From the NCBI GenBank assembly GCA_004335635.1, contig QAXH01001129.1, forward strand, positions 1 through 22,764: a stretch of DNA of 22,764 nucleotides, in the 5' to 3' direction. Origin of the DNA: Chloromonas sp. AAM2. Its lineage: Eukaryota > Chlorophyta > Chlorophyceae > Chlamydomonadales > Chlamydomonadaceae. Each line of letters starts with the position of its first letter. The stretch's first letter is position 1. Position numbers and translations under genes: made by a program. The notes beneath the pieces were generated by a model. The model saw only the letters and a list, made by a program, of their open reading frames with translations. It had not been told where the DNA came from and searched no databases. Positions 11,701 to 22,519 of this stretch are shown in pieces.

Positions 11701-14700
11701 AGGCCACATGAGCCAGACACTGTCTCTGACTGTTGGGTTCAACAGGTCAGGGCGGCGCACTGTCACCCTTAGCATATGGTCTGTAGAGTGCACGGTGCAA
11801 GCTGTGAAGCCCTCAGCATTGCCAGGCCTGCCCTGCTGTGATAAGTTGATAGCCTTGCTGTCTCAAGCCGGATGCCCACAGCATCAGACCGTGTCCTTCC
11901 TGCCCACATCCATCCCCAGGCACAGAGGTCCTGGATAGTACTGAGAGATGGCCTGATACAAGTGACCAGACATGCATTAAACGGCGACAGACAGAACCTA
12001 AAGTAGGCGCACATAGCAGCACCTACTTTGTTGGCTGGTACGACCTGGCGAGGTACCTCTTGGCGCCTCATACATTCGTGATTGATCGGATTTGGCAATT
12101 GCCTGCTTTGGCTCATGATGCTTGTGCTCCAAGGCTTGCTCAGTGACGGGCTCTCGTGTTTCACTTGCTGCAGTTGTGGTTGTTGCCATTGATGTGACAG
12201 TGGTTGTGGCCGCACCTGTGCGTACGCTACGGGGAGCGGGAGGCTGCTCCCGGAATCGCCTGCAACCACCATGAGTATCACATAGATTGAAATAAATAGG
12301 ATTAATGAATGTGTTGGTTTAGTTGTCAGTCATGCCACACAGCTTGCCAATGAACCTCAGTTGTTTAGTTGTAATCAGGCATGCCTGTACGTCTGCAACA
12401 TGGGCAAATGCATGCATAGAAAGGGCATGGAGTGTTATTTCTGGTGCAAACTGCAGCCCGCGACCGATGCCAAGGCCATGGACAAGGAAGTGCCGCCTGC
12501 TCACCAGGAAAGGAACATCAGAAGAGGCAACAAGCGCCCAGCCATGACAGTATGCACGTCAACAACTGCAATATCCAAACTATCCTGATGATGACAAACA
12601 GCAACAGCACTAGCTGTAACTATCTAAATAATGCTGGGTAGAAGGCATGCCTGTACGCCTGCAACACGAGCTAATGCATGCAGGGAAATGGGACGAGATG
12701 CAAGCAAAACATTGCCAAACATGACAGGTGTGGCAGAACAAGGCAAGGTTGCAACTGCTCATGTGGGGGTCGCCTGTGGGCCTGACAGAATATGCAAAAG
12801 AGGGAGCAGCTGTCAGCCATGGCTGCGTGCATGCCTGCAATTCCGAATTCCAATCATCAAGGTGGGTCTTATGCCTTGCGTGCAGACGATTGCAAAAGGA
12901 ACAGGTGGGTCCTGCGCCTTGCATTAATCGGTGGCTTGACAGGCGTATGCAGCTCTGTATTGAGAGCTAGGCAGGCATCCCAAACTGCAGCCCTGTCGCC
13001 TGCTCACAAGCAAAGGAACATGAGAAGAGGCAACAAGCGCCCAGCCATGACTGTATGCATGTCAACGATTACAATCTCCAAACTATCCTTATGATGAGAA
13101 CCAGCAACTCCACCGCGCTCACCTGATCAATTCAGCCATTTGCAACCTCTTCTGCGTCCCATGCTGCTGCTGCTCTTCGCCCGTCACACCACCAGGCACC
13201 ACGCCTGAGCTGTGTGCTGCCTCCTCTCTAGCCATCCCAGCCTGCTCAGACTCGACAGCTCGAGTCTCCACAGACTGTACCAAAATTACATCAGCAGGCC
13301 TTGCTGTAGTTGTTGTTACAGGGCCTGGGCTGTGATTGCTGGCAGGCTCAGTATCCGTCTGCGCTCCTGTAGAGACCTTGGCTGCTGGGGTAAGTGCCTT
13401 GGATGGCGACCTGATCACAATGATCTGTGGCTGGTTTGTCCCATGGCGAAACACTGCTGGTGTGGTGGTGTGGCTTAGCACTTGGGCCAGAGATGAAGCC
13501 ACGGGCGCGTCGGTTGCATGCACAGCAGCGGGAGTGGTTGCATGCAGGGGCCCGGATGCCATGTGACCCATGCGTCCTGCATGCTGGCTGTGGGGTTGAT
13601 GAGCAGGCCGTGCATGGGCATGACGCTGGTCTGCATGGGTGGTTACCACCACAATGGAGTCAGCATCGATTGTGGAGTCAGGCAGGGACGAGTAATGTGA
13701 TGATTCTGCTTGCAGCCACTGCCTTTTGGTGGGCTGAACTGTGCTGTCCGTGGCAGTGGTGGTGGTGGGCGCTTCAGAAACGGTTTCAGGCGAGTGCATC
13801 ACGTGGTCAGAGGGACTGTGGTGGCGTGATGGGAAGGCATCTTCCCAGGTATCCTGGCTGCTTGACGTGCTGGCGTCGCCCCCGTGGCTGCGGTTGTAAC
13901 TGGTCTCAATGGCAGCTTCCATGGTCATGTCATGGGTGGTGCTGGTGGCAGCATGGCTGTACTCATAGCTGGGCTCTGCAAAAGCAGCATTACACGCAAG
14001 GCTAGTCAGTCAGTTAGCTGACGATGAATTGAACCACTTGCTTGCTTGCTTTTGTGATTCAGCTTCTGTTCACCAACTTGATGTTGTTAACTTGTCTGTC
14101 TGCTTGCTTTTGTCACTCTGTTTGCTGGTCGCCTCAATCCCAGGAGTACAGAGCCACAGAGCAGTTGTTATTGAATGGTGGCGCAAAGTGCACTGTGCAT
14201 TGGACCAGCCTTTGAAGTCGTTGTCTCTCAGTATGCCCAAACCCTAGCAGCACTGCAGTCGCTGTCATCTCTGTCGCTGTTAGCAATCACATGCCCCTGT
14301 CATTAAGACACCCACCCTCTGTCATAGATCCAGGTCCATACTGCGATGGCCGATGACGAGCATCCTGCTGATCCTGGTTGTCGTTATGACCCCAACGCGC
14401 GCGTGGTGCACGCGCATGCATGGGTGAGGTGGTTTCCCACCATGCAGCTGCCGGGGGTGTGGGCAGGTCCACCTGTCAAAGCAGAGCCAAACACTGATCC
14501 AATCCCTTGTCATAAAAGCATCTGCCCATTGGGTCAGAGGTTGACCCAAGGATAAGTTGACTTGCAACTACAGTGTATTGGAATCAAAAATTCTCTTGTA
14601 GCAATCTGAGGAATCTCATCATTGAGCGACAATGATGGATATGTTGGTAGCACTAGCAACGTTGGTTAACTACAGGCAAGCCCAGCTCACCTGTTGCAGC

Positions 14701-16140
14701 AGGTTGGCCAGGTCAGACGCCTCAGATGTCATGGCCGGGCGCCTGCTGCCCCCCCTCAGCTCCTTCAGCCGCTGCAACCGCTGCTGACGGCTGGCGGGGG
14801 ACGCAGCGGGCGGCCCTGCCCCGCCTTCGCCCGTTGGTGTGGGTAGGCCGCTGCTGGCTGGGCTGCTGAACCCCGATAGCGTGTGCGTGATCAGTTGGGG
14901 CCGGGGGGCGGGGCCGGCGGGTGGAGGCGGAGTGGACGGGACACCGTTGAGACGGTGGTTTGACGGCGATGCAAATGCAGCTGTATTGGGTGGGTAGCCA
15001 GGGAAGGAGTACTGTTGGTGGCCTGGCGTGTGAGCTGAAGTGGTGGCGTTTAGTGGTTGATGTTGCTCTTGTATGGCTTCAATGCGAGCCTGCATGGCTT
15101 TGTGTGCGGCGCGGAGGGGGGAGGATTGGCGGGGCGGGGAGGAGCCTACTGCATGCCCGGTGACGCCGAGCTGCACTGATGCAGGCTTTGTGCGGGTACC
15201 CCGGCCAGTACCAGCCTTGCCCTTCTTGGCACCTGACTTCCCTGTGGAAAGTTTATCTGCTGGGAGCTTGTCGGCTGTGGACGTGGTGTCAGTTGGCTGG
15301 CGGTTGGTCCGTGAAATCCCCCTTTGTGTAGCTGCCTTGCCAGCCTTCTGGCTTGATGCTGCTAGGGCTGTACCAGGCGGGATTGGCGCATTGCGGGGTG
15401 CCTGATCTCTTTGCATCGCCTGTGCACTGTTCACATCCCTATTTGCTGCTTGGGTGGGCTCAGGTTTAGCGACTGTTAAAGGCTGGGTGGCTTTGGCACT
15501 GCTGCTGCCTGCTGCTACACGGCGCAGGCTGAACTTGTTGTTTGCTGCGGCTGGCTTGCTGTTGGCTGCTGCGACTTGGGCTCGCTTGTCCCGCTTCTGT
15601 TCAGCACTGCGTGCTAGCTGGCTGCCATTGCCTGACTGCTGCTGCACGGCTGCAGCTGTGGCTGCAGCTGGTGCTGGAGACCCAGAGGCTGGGCCAGCAG
15701 GCAGTCCGGCTGGGTGGGGACTGATTGGCAGAGGGCTGCGGCAGCACAGCAGTGATATATACTAGTCACGTGCATGCATGCGAGACATGAACAAGGTTGC
15801 TGCATGCACAGCGAGCACAGGCAAGGAGATTGCAGGATATCGTCAGGCGCACCTGGCCACGAATGGTGCAGCATAGCTTGCACTGCTGGATGATGGAGAG
15901 AGCAGCCCATCCTGTGCGCGTCGTTTCCTTAGGCTTTCATATGACCGCATCAGGTCCATGCGGGGTGACGCCAACTCTGCATGACAGTGCATGATCATGG
16001 CATGGTGAATGGTTCGTCCCATATGCAATCAACCGTGACAGTGTACCCGTAGGCACTGACCATTGGTGTTGGCTGCAGGCTCCAAGAGATCCAGCAGCGT
16101 GCCATTGGAGGTGGCCGCTCTTGAGAAGCCATTGACGCCA
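5705..16140 (-). CDS. Giant low-complexity, mostly disordered protein, at least nine exons, function unknown
   Basis: Exons (minus): 16140-16061, 15976-15853, 15735-14691, 14472-14316, 13975-13123, 12259-12057 (or -12045), 11575-11106, 10734-8597, 8336-5705. Junctions are GT-AG and every phase agrees, giving about 2,560 residues in a single frame. This chaining is why I read them as one gene. The sequence is rich in Ala, Ser, Pro, Gln and Thr and probably disordered. Islands that look structured: MDLMRSYESLRKRR near the start, a helical AHKAMQARIEAIQEQHQ in the 15735 exon, LLARSRALLRERDAIQDRI in the 11575 exon, ILRKLAAKFGIADAPSLAA in the 10734 exon, and LASLLQQLEAL plus a final VQLLKHKIGACVAQL in the last exon. 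Basic patches (KKGKAGTGRG) suggest nucleic-acid or nuclear contact, as inference only. No enzyme motif or membrane segment was seen. The end is open: the frame reaches TGA at 5707-5705, but a perfect CAG|GTGAGG donor at 5709 just precedes it, so more exons may follow. The 5' end is also unsettled. Confidence 0.6.
12377..13108. repeat. Diverged direct duplication within an intron of the giant gene
   Basis: Two blocks are duplicated in the intron between exons 13975-13123 and 12259-12057. Block one, about 50 bases beginning aggcatgcctgtacg, is at 12377 and 12643. Block two, 112 bases beginning cgcctgctcac and containing gaggcaacaagcgcccagcc, is at 12494-12605 and 12997-13108. The second copy of block two ends 14 bases before the upstream exon's donor. 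The offset differs between the blocks (266 versus 503 bases), so a segmental duplication was followed by an insertion of roughly 240 bases in the second copy, or by loss in the first. Confidence 0.85.
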
Positions 16141-16226
16141 CTGCACAGGCAGAGGCATGCATTCAAGGTATGTCAGCCTCTTTTGTGGAAGGGCTGCTTG
16201 CGCATGTGGACTTGCCAATTACTGAC

Positions 16227-16294
16227 CTGGTAGTCCACATCAGCTTTGAGTTCGGTTTGGGAGCGGAAAATCAGGGTGCAGGCCAGGCGGGCAG
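16227..16294 (-). CDS. Tentative upstream exon of the giant gene
   Basis: Minus strand, bounded by TTCAACAG at 16302-16295 and a CAG|GTCAGT donor at 16226. One frame is open and protein-like: ARLACTLIFRSQTELKADVD then YQ. The problem is phase. This piece ends at a codon boundary, whereas the best frame of the next exon (16140-16061, reading SRAATSNGTLLDLLEPAANT) needs two leftover bases. Joining at phase 0 forces a different frame in that exon and a weaker donor (GTACAC, after 16048). So either this is an alternative or untranslated 5' exon, or one junction is misplaced. A clean donor ACG|GTAAGC at about 16420 suggests another 5' exon still further up. Confidence 0.35.
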
Positions 16295-16564
16295 CTGTTG
16301 AATTCGTGTTACAAGGGTTTTGACCGCAAGTCTCTCCGACGACGCATCATCGTGGCCTGCACAGGCCGCAGCTGCCCATTGGCTTGATTCCATGTTTTCA
16401 CGCTCTGTTTTTGGCGCGCTTACCGTGGTGCGTTTCTCAGTTTTGCTTGGCTTTACTTGCTTCTCAGCAGCAGCCGTGCAGCAGGCGAGCCAGGCGACCC
16501 ATTCAACCTGTGCGCACCATCCTCGCACACTTGTGGTACGCCAGCTTCCACTCGTCGCAGAACC

Positions 16565-17832
16565 ATGGCCTCGGTTGCGAGGAGAGGCGGTGCTCGCTAT
16601 GCCATGGCAAAGTTCTGGCATGCGGCCGAGGAGTGCTTGCAGTCAGTGTTCACGCCAGGACCGGCCTCAGGGTTGGCAAAGTCAGCCAGCACCTCCACGC
16701 CAACCAGCCTGGAGCTTCTCACCACAGCCCTAGCCAAGTTCAGGGAATCGTACAGTCAGCGGCTAACCACGATGAATTATGTGATGGCCGGAACTGCTAT
16801 GGTACCCGCCATCAACAAGGCAGCGTTGACGGACCCTGATGCGTGGGAGAAGATGGTAATCCGACAGATCCCACGGCCGTCCACCAGAAGCATGTAAGTG
16901 CAACCTTGTTGCATTGGCTCAATGTGCCACGCAAGGCAGCGCGTTTCCAACAAGATGGCTGTCACAGCGGTGCGGTTCAGCGACCTGTCATCACATAGTA
17001 CCCTCGTGCCTCATGCTGGGTGATGCAGATTTGTTGGCGACGTGGTTGCCTTCACGAGTCCATTGGCTCCAAGCATGGATGACGTGTCGAGCGTCCTGGT
17101 CAGAAGGGTGGCTGCTGTGGAGGGGGAGGAGCTGGAGGCAGTGAGCACTTCAGAGGTGGACAAGGATGAGGATGACATCCTGGAGGTGCCCAAGGGCCAT
17201 TGCTGGGTCCTGGCAGACAATCAGGAACTCAAACCTCCTCAGGTGAGATATATATGGTATTTTACATTTCATCTATGGGTCATCAAATCTCATCAAAATC
17301 CTGTTAGCGCAGGATATGTCAATGCATGATTACGTGGTGCATGTGTACAGCATTTCACGGGCTACTCTACCTCGAGCCAGTTTTGGATGTGCCATGCCGT
17401 CTGTCTTCTGTTTCTGGTGTTTTTGCAATTGTACCCCCACTAGTTCTCGGCATCATTTCAACTGCACCAAGGAGCAAAGCATCAGCACACCAGGCCACCA
17501 CGCAACAGCTTTTCCTATGGTGCTCTCCAGTTGAAAAAGCCACGATCATGCTTGCCGTGCGCCAGCGAGGCGAGAGTTGCAATGCAGCGCTCAAGCCGAA
17601 ATGCTGCATGCTTGACATGTGGTACAGTTATTGGCCCTTCTCGCAGGTTATTGACAGCAGGACGTTCGGGTTTATACCTATGTCCAACATTATCGGCCGT
17701 GTTATCTACTCCGGGACGTCACCTTCCGACTCTGCACCCGTCGTCAACAACCCCTTTTCTGCAGACCTAGATCAGGCAATCATTGACGCAGAAGTTGATC
17801 CAGAACAATTATTCGCATCTGACAGCAAATAG
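16565..17832 (+). CDS. S26 signal-peptidase/IMP-like protein, plant type, probably not catalytic
   Basis: Exons 16565-16893, 17029-17242, 17647-17832 (TAG), all GT-AG and in phase, 242 aa. Domain marks: GTAMVPA at 76-82 (place of the catalytic-Ser box), FVGDVVAF at 111-118, LVRRVAAVEG at 133-142 (place of the catalytic-Lys box), an acidic insert at 152-162, CWVLADNQELK at 168-178, then across the last junction DSRTFG at 184-189 and IIGRVIYS. The order and wording match the plant S24/S26 family around Arabidopsis At1g06200/At2g31140 as I remember it, related to mitochondrial inner membrane protease. The Ser and Lys positions are Ala78 and Arg135, so peptidase activity is doubtful. Start: ATG 16565 sits in a good context (aaccATGG) and gives an Arg-rich N-terminus (MASVARRGGARYA) suited to organelle targeting; ATG 16604 is the alternative. 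It is divergent from the giant gene, so the roughly 400 bases between them probably hold both promoters. Confidence 0.9.
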
Positions 17833-18605
17833 CCACGGCTGCTGCACCGAACACATCAACACGTGTATATTATGATAAGCAACCCGCGTATCTACAGCCA
17901 ACAACGGTACGCCCGTACCAAGACATGTGTGGGTTTAGAACAGTGGCTGCTCTGCACAGCTGAGCGACAGTTCTGATGCTGTGGCCAATGCCTACACATA
18001 CTTCTGCATGAGGCTGGCGTTAGGCCTTTTTTGAACGTTGAGCTTTCAATGCTCAGCTTTTGAAGGCATGGATGTGTTCTCACAAGGATGGGGTCGTTTC
18101 CATGTACCCAGAGCTTGTTTGATTTGATTGCCTGGCAGAAGAACAATGTTTATTGCGCGATTTGGTTAGTAATGGGGATTTGTTTATTTTAGACATGCCC
18201 GATATGGCTACATGTACCCAGTGAGCTTTCTAATGCACGCGCAGCCTACCCTGTAATCGTATGCATGAACCTACTTAGTCAGGTGTGCACGGATGGCATT
18301 TTGGTTTCCGAATGAGGACAGTGAGAGGGTGTGGTATGGACAGTGCTGTTGTAAAGCCACGTTCCAGTCGGAGCGCGACATTTCCCAGAAGGCCTCCGCA
18401 CGTCCTCAACAGGAAAGCCAAGCACAAGATTGCTGCCATCAACACTTGTCAGACACGTGACATTCATGGCTCGTTTCATGTCTGGTTCCAGTTTTGTCGC
18501 CAGCTGTCCCCATGTCCGTGGGTCCAGTATACCCAAGCAGGCGGTGTTCAAAAAGGCCATCAACAACGCTACACCACTGGCTTGTCCAATGTGCCCACTA
18601 GGCAG
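17833..18605. other. Convergent intergenic region, 3' UTRs
   Basis: Lies between the stops of the S26-like gene (plus) and the CPBP gene (minus), so it should contain both 3' UTRs. I see no coding exon. The minus-strand frame at 18566-18279 has no family resemblance, though the CPBP last exon has a GTAAAG donor-like site near its stop (FLG|KETFV) that could feed a further short exon here. Confidence 0.5.
18252..18256 (+). promoter_or_regulatory. TGTAA polyadenylation-like signal for the S26-like gene
   Basis: First plus-strand TGTAA after the stop at 17832, about 420 bases downstream; another lies at 18350-18354. The word matches the chlorophyte poly(A) signal, but a chance match in 500 bases is quite possible. 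Confidence 0.25.
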
Positions 18606-21600
18606 TCAAACAAATGTTTCTTTACCAAGGAAAGCCACGGCGAGCACCTGGCTCGTGTTCCATGCTGCATGCAACAACAAAGGCGGTCCCAATGTCCCAG
18701 AGCGCAAGTAAAGCAAGTCGCTGGCAGCCGCCAGCAGCCATATTGCGGGCACATTTGCTGGAGTAAGATGGAGCAACGCGAAACCAGTTGAAGAGGCGGC
18801 CACACAGGCACTGGGCGGGAGCACACGTGTGAGGGACGTGAGGAAGAAGCCACGCCAGAATGTCTGCATGGCACAGGCAAACAACTTGACTTGATTGAGG
18901 GCACCCACCAAGTGAACTAGGCCCAGGAGTTGATGCAACCCCTTAATGCTCTGCTGCACACATTACATTACAATACATGGCTTCTCATGGTTCAACCCAC
19001 GATGCTGCAGCTAGACACACTGTCTCTCCAAGAATTACGCGCCTGACAATCATTACGCCAACTGTTCAAGCTGAAAGTGGGCACCCCTGCCTCTCTTCGC
19101 TACAGCCTGCTGCCCCCCTGGGGCTGGAACAGCAACTGTGATTGGTAGTCAACCATCTTTTACATCTGCCTAGGGCAACTGACTCGGTCTTACCTCCTCC
19201 CACAAAGGTCCTAAGAGACCGCTGGCAAGGACATGCAGCCCCAGGCTTGCCCAGTCGCCCTCAGCAGCACACTCCCTGACCTGGGCTGCAACGGCGCTGC
19301 CTGCATACAGAAGCAAGAGCGGCCCTGACAGCAGTCGCAGTGCAGACCCCTTTCAACATGTTGACAGAAGCAAAAGTACGAGTGCCAATCGGTGCAGAGG
19401 GCACTGTGTTGATAAATCGAAATGTCAACCATGGTTTCCACAATGTGACGCTATCAGGCTTTCCGCTTTACATCTCATCTTTCTGTTTCTTATATACACC
19501 ATGGCCAAGTCGACAGTTCACCGGTGTTTTTCATAGTGTTAGCCTACAGCCCGATATTACTATACCGTTGGTACATTGAGAAAGCTTGGCTCACCTGCAC
19601 TGCCACCCGCTGCATCCGGCCCTATCACGCCTCCCAGCAGCGCCACCCATGAGTCTGTCACCAGGGGGTCAGCCAGAGGGAAGGCGAGTGCACACACTGC
19701 TAGGGTGGTGGGCAGCCAGGGGGATGGAAGATCATACCGGAACAACCCAGCAGACCTGCAAGTCATGCAGCCACTGATGCTTTACGCATGGACTCTACGC
19801 TAGTTGAAATTTCAAGCCTGTGCTTGAGCACACAGGTGCCTGGCCGCTGGAAACGCTTTCACTTGGCAGCAATACAGACGCTTTCCAATGCTGCCAAGCA
19901 ATGGAAAGCTTAAAAGTATCTGTCTTGCATTAGCACCTAGCATGAGCATGTCCTGTTCACGCTATGCCACCACCTGTTCCACCAATCTTTGTAAACAGAA
20001 GATGGTTGTGTCTTGTAAGCTTGACATACAAGCATTCATGTGAACCATGCATGTCCCATGTACGAGGGTGTGCACACAGTGTATCTCTGGAAACCGTCAA
20101 TGTCATGCGCACCTTGGCTTGACCGGGCCGAGAGTGAGGGCCAGCACTGCGCTGGCGGCAGCGAGCAGGCAGCCCTCCCGGAGTACATGCAGGACTGCGG
20201 CCTGACCGGGCATGCAGAGCAGCCATGGGCACAGCCATGGGACAGTCAGGTGCAGCAACATAGACTGTGTGTTACTGTGTGTTACTGTGGGAAAGTTGCC
20301 AGGAGGAGCAGGTGGAATGGAAAAGGCATTCGTACAGGTCACCATGATGAGTACCATCATTCAGGTTCAGCCGGCCCAAGTTGGCTCTCAAGAGGCAGGC
20401 CAACTGCCAGCAGCCAGTCGACTGTCAACTGAACCAAACACGTGGTTTCTGTGATACTTGGTAGATTGTGTGTGTTTCTGCTGTCCAGCTTGTTACATGA
20501 TCCCTTAGAATTCAAGCCCATGAGATATACAAAAGACATGCATGGGGGAAGTCCGCATGCACTGCCATGGCCTCACCTGCTGTCCAGGCGTCCCGCCTAT
20601 GTGTAATGTTTCCGCCATTGTTGAGATTCCTCCCGGGAGCAGGGCACCAGCCAGCAGTAGTAGCAAACCACAGGCCAGCACCTGAGGCCAGGAAAACCGC
20701 ACAGTGTAACGGAACGGGCTTCCAAGCAACCTAAACAGCACGTGCTCCTGATGCTCACATCTACACAGCACAAGCCACATAATGGCCACTTGACAGGCTT
20801 CAGTTGATCTGTGAGTCTGAGGCTTGCTTGTTCGATTTGGCGTGGGCTAGAAAATGGCACAAGCATGTTGAAGCCTGTGAAAGATGTTGGAGGACACATT
20901 CATTCGATCGACATCACGGTGCAGTGACCCCCGGGGAGTCACGTGCCCTTGGTGGATTTGATGCTGGAATGCCGATGTATCAATACGAGATGCCATCAAT
21001 CTGGGTTCTATGGTGCAACAGGATTAGAGAACACAGGTTGTCCCTGACATGTTCACTATGCCAGCAACATGTCCACACGTTGCTGACGTGTTTTCTGACG
21101 AGCTGCCTGGTCTACCCCTTGGATAGGTTTCATGCGAAGGGTGGCTGTTTCGAGGCTTACTGCCCTGTTTTGGCATGCGCACCTGCGCCAGCTGAACAGG
21201 GCCCCATGGAACTCGTGGCACTGCAGTGCACTGCATGCAGCGATCGCCATGGGAGGTGTTGGTTGCATGTGCGCACAGCATGGCACGTCAGCATTCTGAT
21301 GCAGTTGTCAAAAAGCCAGGTAGCCTGTGAGTTGGTTGCATGCGCTCTGTACAGTCAATGCAGAACTCTGCAACTGCAGCCCGGGCCCAGCTCACATTGC
21401 GTAGCAGCCTGCCTTCCAACAGCTCTCCTAGCAGACTCTGCAGCTTTAAGGTCTCAGATGCTGATGTTGCGGCTACTTTGGCACCTTCACTGCTTTGCTG
21501 TGGCCGTGTTGCCTGAGTTTCTTGTGAGGGCAAGCACCGCACTCTATGCAAGCATGGCGGGCTTGCAGGCATGGCAAGGCGGAAGGTGGCATTCTTGAGC

Positions 21601-21665
21601 GCGGATTGGGATTGGATGGATATCAAGCGCGTTGACGGTCGCATCCGTTCACAGCTGGTTTGCAT
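18606..21665 (-). CDS. CPBP (CAAX protease/Rce1-like) intramembrane glutamic protease, probably plastid
   Basis: Exons (minus): 21665-21396, 20681-20577, 20201-20113, 19755-19595, 19300-19194, 18863-18606 (TGA). All are GT-AG with matching phases, about 329 aa. Catalytic motifs: EE|TFWR at 243-248 (EExxxR, split by the last intron), FALLH at 272-276 (FxxxH) and HAAWN at 309-313 (HxxxN). Around them RGFFLTSLTRVLP and LLHLTPANVP resemble plant CPBP proteins such as Arabidopsis At1g14270. Hydrophobic segments include LACGLLLLLAGALL, CLLAAASAVLALTL, TTLAVCALAFPL, LHVLASGLLGPLW and LLLHAAWNTSQVLAVAFL. LFRYDLPSPW in exon 4 fits the loop before the core. The first 60 or so residues are rich in Ser, Thr, Ala and Arg with few acids, like a plastid transit peptide. 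Known members cleave or chaperone membrane proteins in thylakoid or envelope. Uncertain: the start (ATG at 21710 is also in frame), exon 1 itself, and whether exon 2 begins earlier, as FRYTVRFSWPQ just upstream is open in frame. Confidence 0.88.
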
Positions 21666-21710
21666 CGCGCGACAGCAGGCGCGTCTTCCCCTTCCTTCAT
21701 ATAAAGTCAA

Positions 21711-22419
21711 AGCGCCATCACTCGCATCACACCTGAGTTCTATGTAAACATTCAGTAACTAGACTATAGCTCAGTAGCCAGAGTGTGGTGATTGAGCCGT
21801 AATTTAGACTGCTCCCCGATTTGATGGAGTCTGAAGAGGTGCCAGCGACCCTGTTAGCAACACAAGCCTTGCACCATCGTCAAGTTGCCAATCGCTCAGG
21901 GCCAGGGGCCTCTGACAGCACCTGAGCAACCGTGTGCACATCACATGGTGCACTTGACTGGTCGGAGCACTGACTGGGGCACGCCATGCTCGTGAAGCTG
22001 TGTGACAGGGCAAGGAAGCGTTCTCGCGCAGCAAGTACTGCCATGATCTTGTGTAGCAAGACAATCTGCAAAACTCAACCTCGAGTCCTTTTTTGTTTTC
22101 CATATCATTTAGTAAGACAAGGTTGTCTGAGCATAGCACTGCGTAGCCCTGGCTATTATGAAGATGTGGGTCAAGGCGTATGCTGGACTGCTGGGACTGT
22201 CAGGGAATTGATCGGCGTGTCTTGCTACTCAAACGCCAGCTGAATGTACACCAAGCCTCCCCACGGGCCTCCCCCTGGCTGCAGTACTAAATACTTTACA
22301 GCGCTCTACGCTGCATGACTAGCCAACCTACTTGCCAAGAAACTGCTAACATTGCAATGCACACACGTGTCAGGAATACAACAGCCTTATCTGACTTGCA
22401 GTGCCCGCACTGTGTTCAC
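21711..22419. other. Upstream region of the CPBP gene, no gene supported
   Basis: About 700 bases that should include the CPBP promoter. The longest frame, minus 22139-21804, has the Cys/Trp/Arg-heavy make-up of antisense noise and no family resemblance. Nothing else stands out. Confidence 0.4.
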
Positions 22420-22424
22420 GGCCC

Positions 22425-22517
22425 GCATGGTAGCCCACATGGACTTTCCTCTTGGCCAGCATAGACTTTCACTGCCCACATGGACTCTTCTCATGGCCCG
22501 CATGGTCTCTTCTCATG
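22425..22517. repeat. Imperfect CATGG-containing repeats
   Basis: A word like cccacatggactcttctcatgg recurs with changes: cccacatggactttcctcttgg, agcatagactttcac, cccacatggactcttctcatgg and cgcatggtctcttctcatgg, with unit spacing of roughly 20-40 bases. It directly adjoins the 39-base minisatellite and may be an older, decayed repeat. Confidence 0.6.
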
Positions 22518-22519
22518 GA

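Noticed and set aside
13427..14005. Plus frame of 192 codons, Trp/Cys/His-rich.
   Set aside because: Antisense to the 13975-13123 exon, with the composition of a reverse-complement shadow.
20804..21598. Plus-strand frame of 264 codons.
   Set aside because: It is antisense to exon 1 and intron 1 of the CPBP gene, is unusually rich in Cys, Trp and His, and has no family resemblance.
21804..22139. Minus frame of 111 codons upstream of the CPBP gene.
   Set aside because: No motif, no supporting splice signals, and noise-like composition.
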